This document shows, one piece after another, positions 1 through 7,003 of a stretch of 11,926 bases of DNA (positions are counted from its first letter, which is position 1; each line of letters opens with the position of its first letter). Where the stretch lies: the NCBI RefSeq assembly GCF_943913055.1, contig NZ_CALTWS010000070.1, forward strand, positions 1 to 11,926, in the 5' to 3' direction. The stretch comes from an uncultured Brevundimonas sp. GTDB taxonomy: Bacteria > Pseudomonadota > Alphaproteobacteria > Caulobacterales > Caulobacteraceae. The position numbers and the translations under genes were made by a program. The notes below the pieces were generated by a model, which had not been told where the DNA came from, made no database searches, and saw only the letters and a list, made by a program, of their open reading frames with translations.

Positions 1-684
1 ACCGAGATCCGCGCCAGCATGGCCGACAGCCTGTCGCCCGCCGGGACGCTGGCCAAGATCGAACAGGTCCGTGGCGGCGGTTACCTGCTCTACAATCTGA
101 CGGCCTGGATCCAGTATCAGACGAGCAGCGCCATATTGATCCCGGTCACCGTCTCGCTGATGATGCTGGGACTGGGTCTGTACAAGTCCGGCTTCCTATC
201 GGGGCGAGCCCCGATGTGGACCTATGTCCTGGCCATCGGTCTGGGGGCGGCCAATCTGATCGGTCTGGCTATCCTGATGGGTCAGAACCTGGCCGCGCCG
301 GTCGAGGCGGACCCGACGCGCGGACTGGCGGGCCTGTTTTCGGCCTTCGCGGTGGTCATCACCCTGGGCTATGTGGCTGTGCTGGTGCTGCTGGCCAGAA
401 CACCGGTCAAGGCCGTGCTGGCGATCTTTGCGCCCGTCGGCCGGATGGCCTTTACAAACTATCTGATGACCACGGTCATCTTCGTCGTCCTGGCTGTCGT
501 GCCGGGCGGGCCGATGCTGTTCGGGCGCGCCGAGCCCGGGACGCTGTGGATGTGGGTGGTCGGGGTGTGGGCCGTACTGATCGTCTGGTCGCCGCTGTGG
601 CTGTCGCGGTTCCGGATGGGCCCGTTCGAATGGGTCTGGCGCAGCCTGACCCAGGGGCGGCGGCTGCCCTTGCGCAGGTCTTAG
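1..684 (+). CDS. DUF418 / YeiB-like membrane protein, C-terminal part (5' end outside window)
   Basis: The reading frame is open from the first base to a TAG stop at 682-684, so this is the 3' part of a longer gene. About 227 residues are visible. The chain has several hydrophobic membrane-spanning segments and ends in the pattern typical of the DUF418 domain: GRMAFTNYL, then a hydrophobic helix, then RFRMGPFEWVWRSLTQG and a short basic tail. Family knowledge: DUF418 proteins of the YeiB type are inner-membrane proteins of roughly 350-450 residues whose role is poorly defined, with transport often suggested. The Met at 19-21 is internal to the frame and probably not the true start. The stop codon is the first element of a large inverted repeat that separates this gene from hisS. 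Family assignment is fairly sure; function is not known. Confidence 0.8.
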   Translation, partial: TEIRASMADSLSPAGTLAKIEQVRGGGYLLYNLTAWIQYQTSSAILIPVTVSLMMLGLGLYKSGFLSGRAPMWTYVLAIGLGAANLIGLAILMGQNLAAPVEADPTRGLAGLFSAFAVVITLGYVAVLVLLARTPVKAVLAIFAPVGRMAFTNYLMTTVIFVVLAVVPGGPMLFGRAEPGTLWMWVVGVWAVLIVWSPLWLSRFRMGPFEWVWRSLTQGRRLPLRRS

Positions 685-791
685 GGATGAGGGATTAGGG
701 ATGAGGGATGAGTGGAGGCACCGGTCTGCGCGTATGGGTATGCCGCGATATCGCAAAAACCTCGTCCCTCTTGCCTAGTCCCTCGTCCCTA
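682..791. repeat. Long imperfect inverted repeat of AGGGATG-type heptamers
   Basis: The left arm (682-712) consists of four tandem heptamers, AGGGATG/AGGGATT, starting at 683. The right arm (761-791) carries the complementary series. Pairing 682-712 against 791-761 gives 29 of 31 positions paired: 26 Watson-Crick and 3 G-T, with mismatches only at 700/773 and 702/771. The 48-nt loop contains a perfect 10-bp palindrome, GCGATATCGC (745-754). More C-rich units follow to about 820. The element begins inside the TAG stop of the upstream gene and ends about 40 bp before hisS. There is no T tract, so it is not a standard intrinsic terminator. It could be a dispersed intergenic repeat, a transcript-level hairpin that insulates the two genes, or both. 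Confidence 0.8.
684..707 (+). other. G-quadruplex motif
   Basis: Four runs of GGG (684-686, 691-693, 698-700, 705-707) are separated by three 4-nt loops (ATGA, ATTA, ATGA). This satisfies the usual G3N1-7 rule for a quadruplex on the + strand. The opposite arm of the inverted repeat (CCC runs at 766-768, 780-782, 787-789 and 793-796) gives a looser quadruplex pattern on the minus strand. Whether either folds in the cell cannot be told from sequence. Confidence 0.55.
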
Positions 792-831
792 TCCCCTAGA
801 ACCTCGCCCGTCGTCCCTCTAAAGACCGGGC

Positions 832-2334
832 ATGACCGACCCGACCGAGACTGCCCCCGCCCGCCCCGAGGCTCGCAATCCGCGTGGCTTTGCCGACCGG
901 CGCGGCCGCGACCTGATCGCCGAGCGACGCATCGTGCGCCAGGTGTCGGAGGTCTATGAGCGCTGGGGGTTCGAGCCGCTAGATACGGGGGCGTTCGAAT
1001 ATGCCGATGCGCTGGGCAAATTCCTGCCCGACGCGGACCGGCCGAACGAAGGCGTCTTTGCGCTTCAGGATGATGACGACCAGTGGATGGCGCTGCGTTA
1101 CGACCTGACCGCGCCGCTAGCCCGGTTCGCCGCCCAGAACTGGGAAACCCTGCCCAAGCCGTTCCGCCGTTATGCCTTCGGTTCGGTGTGGAGGAATGAA
1201 AAGCCCGGCCCGGGGCGGTTCCGGGAGTTCACCCAGTGCGATGCCGACACCGTCGGCTCGGACCGGCCGGAGGCGGATGCCGAGATCATCGCCATGGCCG
1301 GTGAAGGGCTGAGGGCCGCCGGACTGGACGCGGATCAGGCGGTGATCCGCGTCTCGAACCGCAAGCTGTTCGACGGCCTGTTCGAGGCGGGCGGGGTCAC
1401 CGATCCGGTCCAGAAACTGACCGCGCTGCGCGCCATCGACAAGTTCGACCGCCTGGGCTGGGAGGGGGTCGCGGCCCTGCTGGGCGAGGGGCGGCTGGAC
1501 GACAGCGGCGACTATACCAAGGGGGCGCAACTGCCGCTGGGCGTGGCGTCGACCATCGAGGCCTTTCTGGCCTCGGCGGGAGATGCGGGCCTGAGCCGGT
1601 CGGAGACGCTGGACGCCGTGGCGCGCGCGGGCGGCCTGGGAGCCATCGGCGAGGCGGCGCTGAACGAGCTGGCCGCCATCGATCAGGCGCTGAATGCGAT
1701 GAAGGTCGGCCAGGACGCGGTGCGGTTCGACCCGACCATCGTACGCGGGCTGGAATACTATACGGGCGCGGTGTTCGAGGCCGAACTGCTGCTGGAGACC
1801 ACCGACGACAAGGGTCGCGCCGTGCGTTTCGGCTCCATCGGCGGCGGCGGGCGCTATGACGATCTGGTGGCGCGGTTCACGGGCGAGCGGCTGCCGGCGA
1901 CGGGGTTTTCGTTCGGCGTCTCGCGCCTGGCCTCGGCGCTCAGGGCCGCAGGGCGGGCCGAGGATGCCGCCGTGCGCGGGCCGGTGGTGCTGATCGTCTT
2001 CTCCGACGCCGACATGCCGCACTATCTGGAGGCGCTGGCGGAGCTGCGGAATGCGGGCATCGCGGCCGAACTGTATCTGGGCCGGGCGGGCATGAAGGCG
2101 CAGATGAAATATGCGGACCGCCGGGGCTCGCCCGCCGCCGTCATCCTGGGCGGAGACGAGATCGCGGCGGGCACCGTGACCATCAAGGATCTGGACGCGG
2201 GGCGGGCCGCCGCCTCGGCCATCGCGGGCAATGACGCCTGGAAGGCCGAGCGGCCCGGGCAGCTTTCGGTCGAAAGAGGTCAGCTGGTCGAGACGGTTCG
2301 CCGTATCGTCACAGCAACGCTGGGGCCCGCGTAA
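832..2334 (+). CDS. hisS: Histidyl-tRNA synthetase (HisRS)
   Basis: This cytoplasmic class II aminoacyl-tRNA synthetase (500 aa) charges tRNA-His using ATP and histidine. Visible signatures in order: ALRYDLTAP around residues 87-95; motif 2, RNEKPGPGRFREFTQCD, from R121; the histidine-specific RGLEYYTG at 305-312; GGGGRYDDL from 337; and motif 3 with FSFGVSRL. A C-terminal anticodon-binding domain begins near residue 383 (GPVVLIVFSDAD). Presence of the histidine motif and the anticodon domain argues against the HisZ paralogue, which lacks that domain. Motif 2 and the LRYDLTAP form resemble the divergent alphaproteobacterial class rather than the E. coli type. ATG 832 is the first in-frame start giving the full N-terminus; the ribosome binding site is weak (AAAG at 821-824). 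No hisZ or hisG follows; the next element is a hairpin cluster and terminator. Confidence 0.95.
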   Translation: MTDPTETAPARPEARNPRGFADRRGRDLIAERRIVRQVSEVYERWGFEPLDTGAFEYADALGKFLPDADRPNEGVFALQDDDDQWMALRYDLTAPLARFAAQNWETLPKPFRRYAFGSVWRNEKPGPGRFREFTQCDADTVGSDRPEADAEIIAMAGEGLRAAGLDADQAVIRVSNRKLFDGLFEAGGVTDPVQKLTALRAIDKFDRLGWEGVAALLGEGRLDDSGDYTKGAQLPLGVASTIEAFLASAGDAGLSRSETLDAVARAGGLGAIGEAALNELAAIDQALNAMKVGQDAVRFDPTIVRGLEYYTGAVFEAELLLETTDDKGRAVRFGSIGGGGRYDDLVARFTGERLPATGFSFGVSRLASALRAAGRAEDAAVRGPVVLIVFSDADMPHYLEALAELRNAGIAAELYLGRAGMKAQMKYADRRGSPAAVILGGDEIAAGTVTIKDLDAGRAAASAIAGNDAWKAERPGQLSVERGQLVETVRRIVTATLGPA

Positions 2335-2349
2335 GTTATCGTCGATAAC
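2335..2349. repeat. Short perfect-arm inverted repeat just after hisS
   Basis: GTTATCG-T-CGATAAC starts right after the hisS stop codon. It has 7-bp arms around a single central base. It could be a protein-binding site or a minor stem in the 3' untranslated region. There is no T tract. Confidence 0.4.
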
Positions 2350-2426
2350 CAAGCGGTTAAGGCCTGTATTGCCTGACCAATCATTGACTTGTGCGGCAAA
2401 CTGTCGTCAATTGGTCGTACTCGGAA

Positions 2427-2537
2427 GCGCAGCGTTTCGGCGCAGCAGCTCCTGGAGGCGTTTCGGGGAGGAAACGTCCGCTCCTTAGAGAGCGAAAGAA
2501 AGCCCGCTGCGATGTATCCCCCGCAGCGGGCTTTTTT
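2427..2537 (+). ncRNA. Candidate structured RNA downstream of hisS (sRNA or structured 3' UTR)
   Basis: Four hairpins are packed in 111 nt. A is 2427-2443 (GCGC arms). B is 2457-2478 (GGCGTTTC / GAAACGTC around GGGGAG). C is 2479-2494 (CGCTC / GAGCG around CTTAGA), directly abutting B. The fourth is the 13-bp terminator stem at 2499-2534. Such dense pairing with almost no spacer is unusual for a plain 3' end. A TTGACT hexamer at 2384-2389 could be a -35 element, but the matching -10 (TCAATT, 17 nt later) is poor, so an independent promoter is uncertain. I do not recognise the RNA family. No protein is convincing here. It may simply be the 3' end of the hisS transcript. Confidence 0.35.
2499..2537 (+). 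terminator. Strong intrinsic terminator after hisS
   Basis: A perfect 13-bp stem, AAAGCCCGCTGCG (2499-2511) with CGCAGCGGGCTTT (2522-2534), has a 10-nt loop and is followed by T2532-2537. Read on the minus strand the same stem is followed by TTTCTTTC, so it may also stop transcription arriving from the convergent peptidase gene. Confidence 0.9.
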
Positions 2538-2566
2538 GTGCCTGAGGTCCAGCCGCGGCTACCCAT

Positions 2567-2598
2567 GAAAATGGGCCGGAGCGTCGCCGCCCCGGCCC
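2567..2598 (-). terminator. Possible intrinsic terminator of the M13 peptidase gene
   Basis: On the minus strand, just past the peptidase stop, a 7-bp stem GGGCCGG/CCGGCCC (arms 2573-2579 and 2592-2598 on the + strand) is followed by ATTTTC. The loop is 12 nt and the T run is short, so termination may be partial. The stronger bidirectional stem at 2499-2534 lies a little further along. Confidence 0.4.
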
Positions 2599-2620
2599 TG
2601 ATCATTTCACCTTCCGACCG

Positions 2621-4768
2621 CTACCAGATGCGGACGCGCTGATCCTCGGGCAGGTAGTAGGCCGTGCCCGGCTGGACGTCGAAGGCGGTGTACCATTCGT
2701 CCATGTTGCGCACCGGGCCGATGACGCGGAACTCGGCCGGGCTGTGGGAATCCGTATCGATCTGCTGCTTGAGGGCCGCTTCGCGATACTTCGACTGCCA
2801 CACCTGGGCCCAGCCGTAGAAGAAGCGCTGGTCGCCGGTGGTGCCGTCCAGGATCGGTGCCTCGGCCCCGTTCAGCGACAGGCGATAGGCGGCCAGGCCC
2901 ACGGCCACACCGGCGGCGTCGCCGATGTTCTCGCCCATGGTCAGCTGCGGGCGGACCTTGAAGCCGGGGATGGGTTCGAACTGGCCGTACTGTTCGCCCA
3001 GCCGCGCGGTCAGGGCTTCGAAATTGGCCCGGTCCTGCGGGGTCCACCAGCTGCGCAGCACGCCGTCGCCGTCGGACTTGGAGCCCTGGTCGTCGAAGCC
3101 GTGGCCGATCTCGTGACCGATGACGCCGCCGATGCCACCGTAGTTGACGGCCGGGTCCGCATCCGGATCGAAGAAGGGCGGCTGCAGGATGGCGGCGGGG
3201 AAGACGATCTCGTTATTGGTCGAGTTGTAGTAGGCGTTCACCGTCTGGGGGGTCATGCCCCACTCGTCCTTGTCGACCGGCTGGTTCAGGCGGGCGAGCT
3301 GATAGTTCCACTGGAACAGGCCGGCGCGCTCGCCATTGCCGAACAGGTCGTCAGGCCTGATTTCGAGCGCGGAGTAGTCGCGCCACTTGTTCGGATAGCC
3401 GATCTTGACGGTGAACTTGTTCAGCTTGTCCTCGGCGGCGGCGCGGGTCTCGGCGCTCATCCAGTCATAGTTCTGGATGCGGGCGGCCAGGGCCAGGCGC
3501 AGATTGGCGACCAGCTCCTCCATCTTGGCCTTGGACTCGGCGGGGAAGTATTCGGCCACATACTGACGGCCGACGGCCTCGCCCAGCATGCCCTCGGCGA
3601 AGCTGATGCCGCGCTTGTCGCGGGGACGCTGCATGGGCTGGCCCTGCAGGTCGCGCGAGCGGAACTCCCACTGGGCATCTGCGAAGCGCTTGGACAGACG
3701 GCCCGCCGCATCGTCGGTGGTGTGGAAGGCCTGCCAGGCCTGGATCGTTTCGATCGGCGTCTCGGCATAGATGGCGGCGATGGCCGGCAGGGCGGTGTCC
3801 TGACGCACAATCAGGCGCGGTACTTCGCCAACGCCCACGGCGTTGTAATAGTCTTGCCACGGGAAGCCGGGCGCTTCCTCGGCCAGTCTGGCGATGGTGT
3901 ATTCGTTGTAGGTTTCGTCGCGGTTGCGGTTCTGCTCGGGTGTCCAATGGGCCTCGGCGATGCGGGTTTCGAAGGCGACGATGGCGGCGGCGTTCTCGAC
4001 CGGGTTTTCCCAGCCAATCATCTCAAGCATGCGGGCGACATAGGCCTGATACAGCACCTTCTTGTCGGCCCAGCGCTCGGCCAGATAATAGTCGCGGTTG
4101 GGCAGGCCGATGCCCGACTGTCCGGTCGAGACGACGTAGCGGGTCGGGGCCTTCTGGTCGGTCGTGATGCCGGTGCCGAAGATGGAGCCGCCGACCTTGC
4201 CCTGGGTCGAGCCCATGTAGACGGCGGCCTTGTCATGGGTGTCGGCCGCGCGGATGGCGGCCAGATACGGAGCCAGCGGCTGGGCATCCAGCGCCTCGAT
4301 CCGGGCCTCGTCCATGTAGGAGCGATAGGCGTCGGCGATCTTCTGCTCATCCGATCCGGCGGTCAGGTCTGTGCGGGCGGCCAGCGCATCGATCATCACC
4401 TTGACCCGGTTGTCCGACAGTTCGCGCAACAGGTTGAACGAGCCATAGGAGGTGCGGTCCGACGGAATCTGCAGCCGGTCCAGCGCCGTGCCGTTGGCAT
4501 AGCGGAAGAAGTTGTCGCCCGGGTTCACCGAGGTGTCGCGACCAGCCAGGTCGAAGCCCCAGGTGCCGTATTTCGGGGCCGTGGTGCCCTGATAACCCTG
4601 GACCGTACCGCCGGCGGGGGCGGGCGGAGCCTGGAACAGTTCGAAGATCGTGCAGGCCTCGTCGATGCAGGCGTGGTCGTGGCCATCGTCACTGAAATGC
4701 TGGGCGAAGGCGGGGGCGGCGGGCAGGACGAGGGCACCGATGGCGGCACCGAGGAGCAGGGTCTTCAT
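2621..4768 (-). CDS. Exported M13 family zinc metallopeptidase (neprilysin/PepO-like)
   Basis: A 715-aa endopeptidase of the M13 family, expected in the periplasm. A signal peptide is clear: basic MK start, hydrophobic core, and AFA|QH cleavage after residue 22. The N-terminal domain starts with the typical DTSVNPGDNFFRYANGT. The substrate-binding NAYY is at 511-514. The zinc site is HEIGH with H552, E553 and H556, followed by GFDDQG. The third ligand is E613 in ENIGD with D617, matching the family ExxxD. The chain ends in VRIW; family members normally end in a similar Trp. The only two cysteines (C34, C39) lie in a His-rich segment right after the signal peptide. Length fits full-length family members. 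No good Shine-Dalgarno precedes the ATG. The gene converges on hisS and diverges from the antiporter gene. The substrate is unknown. Confidence 0.93.
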   Translation of the reverse strand: MKTLLLGAAIGALVLPAAPAFAQHFSDDGHDHACIDEACTIFELFQAPPAPAGGTVQGYQGTTAPKYGTWGFDLAGRDTSVNPGDNFFRYANGTALDRLQIPSDRTSYGSFNLLRELSDNRVKVMIDALAARTDLTAGSDEQKIADAYRSYMDEARIEALDAQPLAPYLAAIRAADTHDKAAVYMGSTQGKVGGSIFGTGITTDQKAPTRYVVSTGQSGIGLPNRDYYLAERWADKKVLYQAYVARMLEMIGWENPVENAAAIVAFETRIAEAHWTPEQNRNRDETYNEYTIARLAEEAPGFPWQDYYNAVGVGEVPRLIVRQDTALPAIAAIYAETPIETIQAWQAFHTTDDAAGRLSKRFADAQWEFRSRDLQGQPMQRPRDKRGISFAEGMLGEAVGRQYVAEYFPAESKAKMEELVANLRLALAARIQNYDWMSAETRAAAEDKLNKFTVKIGYPNKWRDYSALEIRPDDLFGNGERAGLFQWNYQLARLNQPVDKDEWGMTPQTVNAYYNSTNNEIVFPAAILQPPFFDPDADPAVNYGGIGGVIGHEIGHGFDDQGSKSDGDGVLRSWWTPQDRANFEALTARLGEQYGQFEPIPGFKVRPQLTMGENIGDAAGVAVGLAAYRLSLNGAEAPILDGTTGDQRFFYGWAQVWQSKYREAALKQQIDTDSHSPAEFRVIGPVRNMDEWYTAFDVQPGTAYYLPEDQRVRIW

Positions 4769-4946
4769 GGAGGATCAAACCTTGGCTGTTCAGAAGGCGG
4801 AGGATGTCGGCGCGGACCCTACGCCTTGATTCCGCGCCGTAACCTGAATTTTTCGTCATGAAACGGATTAGAGGCCTCACGGGCAGGCTTTCGCTTGGCG
4901 TGGACGGCGCAGCGCCCGATAGTGCGCCGCAACAGGCGGGAGCATC
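4769..4946. promoter_or_regulatory. Divergent promoter region between peptidase and antiporter genes
   Basis: These 178 bp must hold the start signals for both divergent genes. I cannot find a convincing -35/-10 pair on either strand. An inverted repeat GGCGCA (4906-4911) / TGCGCC (4923-4928) lies 18 bp before the antiporter start and could form a small stem in its leader. A GGGAG Shine-Dalgarno precedes ATG 4947. Confidence 0.4.
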
Positions 4947-6782
4947 ATGGCGGGCGGACACGGCGGCGGCGAATACAAGGATCTGGTGGTCTTCCTGGCC
5001 GCCGCAGGCGTGGTCGTGCCCCTGTTCAACCGGTTCAAGATCAGCCCGGTGCTGGGGTTTCTGGCCGCCGGCGTGCTGCTGGGGCCGCAGGGGCTGGCGC
5101 GGCTGGCCGATAGCCTGCCCTGGCTGGGCTGGCTGACAATTTCCGATGCGGCCCAGATCCGGTCGCTGTCGGAACTGGGTGTCGCGTTCCTGCTGTTCAT
5201 GATCGGACTGGAGTTGTCGTGGGAACGGCTGAAGGCCATGCGGCGTCTGGTCTTCGGTCTTGGCCTGGCGCAGGTCGCGACCTGTACCGTGGCCCTGGGT
5301 GCCGTCTTCATGCTTATGGGCCAGTCGCTGGTCGCCTCGGCGGTGCTGGGCATGGGTCTGGCCCTGTCGTCGACGGCGGTCGTCATGCCGGTGATGGCCG
5401 AGCGCGGTCGGATGACGACGACCAGCGGCCGGGCGACCTTTTCGATCCTGCTGGCCCAGGATCTGGCCGTGGCCCCCATCCTGATCACCGTCACCGTGCT
5501 GGCGGCCCTGGCCCAGGGGGCGACGGCGGCCGGCGGAGACTTCGATCCGGCGGTTCTGCGACCCGCCTTGCTGACCCTGGTGCCCGCCGCCATCGGCCTG
5601 GCGCTGCTGGTGGCGCTGGGGCGGCTGGTGCTGCGGCCCATGTTCCGCTCGGTGGCCAGGGCCAAGTCGAAAGGCCATGGCCAGGAGATGTTCGTCGCCG
5701 CCAGCCTGCTGGTCGTCGTCGGCTCCGGTCTGGCAGCGCAGGCGGCGGGCCTGTCGATGAGCCTGGGCGCGCTGATCGCCGGACTGCTGCTGGCCGAGAC
5801 GGAGTTCCGGCGCGAGGTCGAACTGTCGATCGAGCCGTTCAAGGGGTTGCTGCTGGGGGTCTTCTTCGTCGGCGTGGGCATCGGGCTGGATCTGGATGCG
5901 GTGGCGGCCAATCCCGTCGGCATCTTCGGGCTGGCGGCCCTGCTGACCGCCGTGAAGGCCGCATTGATCTATGGCGCGGCTCGGCTGTGGGGCCTCAACA
6001 ATCGCAGCGCCATCGAGACGGCCCTGGTGTTGGGTCCGGCGGGGGAGTTCGCCTTCGTTATCCTGGGGGCCGGCGTGCTGGAGGGGATCGGCTCGCCCGG
6101 TTTCACCCAGACGGCGCTGCTCGCCGCCACGATCAGCATCTTCACCGTCCCCCTGATGGCTCTCCTGGCCAGCCGCCTGACCGAGAGGGTGGAGGCGGCC
6201 GAGCCGGATCTGCCGCCGGAGGCCCTGGTGCCGGTCGATACGGAAAATCAGGTCCTGATCGTCGGCTTCGGCCGCGTGGGACGACTGGTTGGCGAGATGC
6301 TGACCGAGCACGGCCAGACGTTTCTGGCCATCGACGCCAATGCCTCGACCGTCGCCAAGGGGCGGGCAGAAGGGGCCAACGTCTTCTATGGCGACGCCGG
6401 TCGTGAGGAGATGCTGCGGCTGTGCGGGATCGACACGGCGCGCGCGGTCATCGTCACCATGGACGCGCCCTCAAAGGTGGACGAGGTCGTGGTCGCCGCC
6501 CGTGCCCTGAGGCCTGATCTGATCCTCATCGCGCGGGCCCGCGACGACCGTCATGCGGAGCGGCTGTACCGCCTGGGCGTCACCGATGCGGTGCCGGAAA
6601 CCACGGAGGCCAGCCTGCAGCTGGCCGAGAACACCCTGGTCGATCTGGGGGTGCCGATGGGCCTGGTCCTGGCCTCCATTCACGACCGTCGCGACCGCTA
6701 TCGCAAGCTGTTCCAGGCGGCCATGCCCGCGACGGAACAACCCCGCCGAGCCCGCGCCCTCAGAACAACAATCCGCCGCTAG
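4947..6782 (+). CDS. KefB/KefC-type monovalent cation:proton antiporter (CPA2) with TrkA-N domain
   Basis: A 611-aa inner-membrane protein. Residues about 10-415 are a Na+/H+ exchanger-type membrane domain with many hydrophobic helices. Signatures include FKISPVLGFLAAGVLLGP near the N-terminus, LFMIGLELS, and the ion-site pair Q171-D172 in LLAQDLAVAP. From about 435 a cytoplasmic Rossmann TrkA-N domain begins: VLIVGFGRVGRLVG with the GxGxxG at G440-G445 and an acidic D463 (FLAID) at the end of the second strand, suiting NAD(H) binding. No TrkA-C domain follows; the last ~50 residues are a basic tail. Family knowledge: Kef systems exchange K+ for H+ and, in some species, are gated by glutathione adducts. 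No kefF/kefG-like ancillary gene is adjacent, so gating is open. ATG 4947 is supported by GGGAG about 7 nt upstream. Ion specificity is inferred only. Confidence 0.88.
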   Translation: MAGGHGGGEYKDLVVFLAAAGVVVPLFNRFKISPVLGFLAAGVLLGPQGLARLADSLPWLGWLTISDAAQIRSLSELGVAFLLFMIGLELSWERLKAMRRLVFGLGLAQVATCTVALGAVFMLMGQSLVASAVLGMGLALSSTAVVMPVMAERGRMTTTSGRATFSILLAQDLAVAPILITVTVLAALAQGATAAGGDFDPAVLRPALLTLVPAAIGLALLVALGRLVLRPMFRSVARAKSKGHGQEMFVAASLLVVVGSGLAAQAAGLSMSLGALIAGLLLAETEFRREVELSIEPFKGLLLGVFFVGVGIGLDLDAVAANPVGIFGLAALLTAVKAALIYGAARLWGLNNRSAIETALVLGPAGEFAFVILGAGVLEGIGSPGFTQTALLAATISIFTVPLMALLASRLTERVEAAEPDLPPEALVPVDTENQVLIVGFGRVGRLVGEMLTEHGQTFLAIDANASTVAKGRAEGANVFYGDAGREEMLRLCGIDTARAVIVTMDAPSKVDEVVVAARALRPDLILIARARDDRHAERLYRLGVTDAVPETTEASLQLAENTLVDLGVPMGLVLASIHDRRDRYRKLFQAAMPATEQPRRARALRTTIRR

Positions 6783-6814
6783 ACACATTTCCATCTGCGA
6801 CAATCTGGCCTAGC

Positions 6815-6843
6815 TTGGCTGTTCCTGCAGCGCCGTCATTAAT
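6815..6843 (+). promoter_or_regulatory. Weak candidate promoter for the TetR gene
   Basis: TTGGCT (6815-6820) and ATTAAT (6838-6843) are 17 nt apart, each with four of six consensus bases. It lies in the 221-bp gap after the antiporter gene. The rest of the gap shows only a 4-bp UUCG-type hairpin (6940-6951). No terminator for the antiporter gene is evident. Confidence 0.25.
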
Positions 6844-7003
6844 CTGAGCACCCCATTTTGGTCATCGTTCGGTGGTCAACAGCCGCGCTGTCCGGAAAGA
6901 CGTTCGGTGTGCTGCGGCCGCCGTGTTCCATTCCTTCCGTCACTTCGGTGATCCAGTTTCACGCGGCACAAGGGTTCAAGCCGCCAGTCGAGTAACCGTT
7001 TTC

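Noticed and set aside
832..2334. HisZ (ATP phosphoribosyltransferase regulatory subunit) instead of HisRS
   Set aside because: The RGLEYYTG histidine motif, intact motif 2 and a full anticodon-binding domain are all present, and no hisG gene is adjacent.
2465..2484. GAGGAAACGTCCG resembles the conserved GAGGAAAGTCCGG core of RNase P RNA
   Set aside because: An extra C interrupts the core, only about 110 nt are available before the terminator, and the other conserved RNase P blocks are absent.
2744..4861. 705-codon open frame on the + strand opposite the M13 peptidase gene
   Set aside because: It is a shadow frame produced by GC-rich codon use of the real peptidase gene: low-complexity, no recognisable domain, and the opposite strand has a complete catalytic signature.
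4689..6311. 540-codon open frame on the minus strand opposite the antiporter gene
   Set aside because: It is rich in Gln, His, Arg and Gly, as expected from the reverse complement of a hydrophobic GC-rich coding region, and it overlaps two confidently assigned genes.
6872..7003. 44-residue N-terminal extension of the TetR protein from GTG 6872
   Set aside because: The extension has no family resemblance, and the segment looks like leader DNA with a candidate promoter just before it. ATG 7004 gives a normal TetR length.
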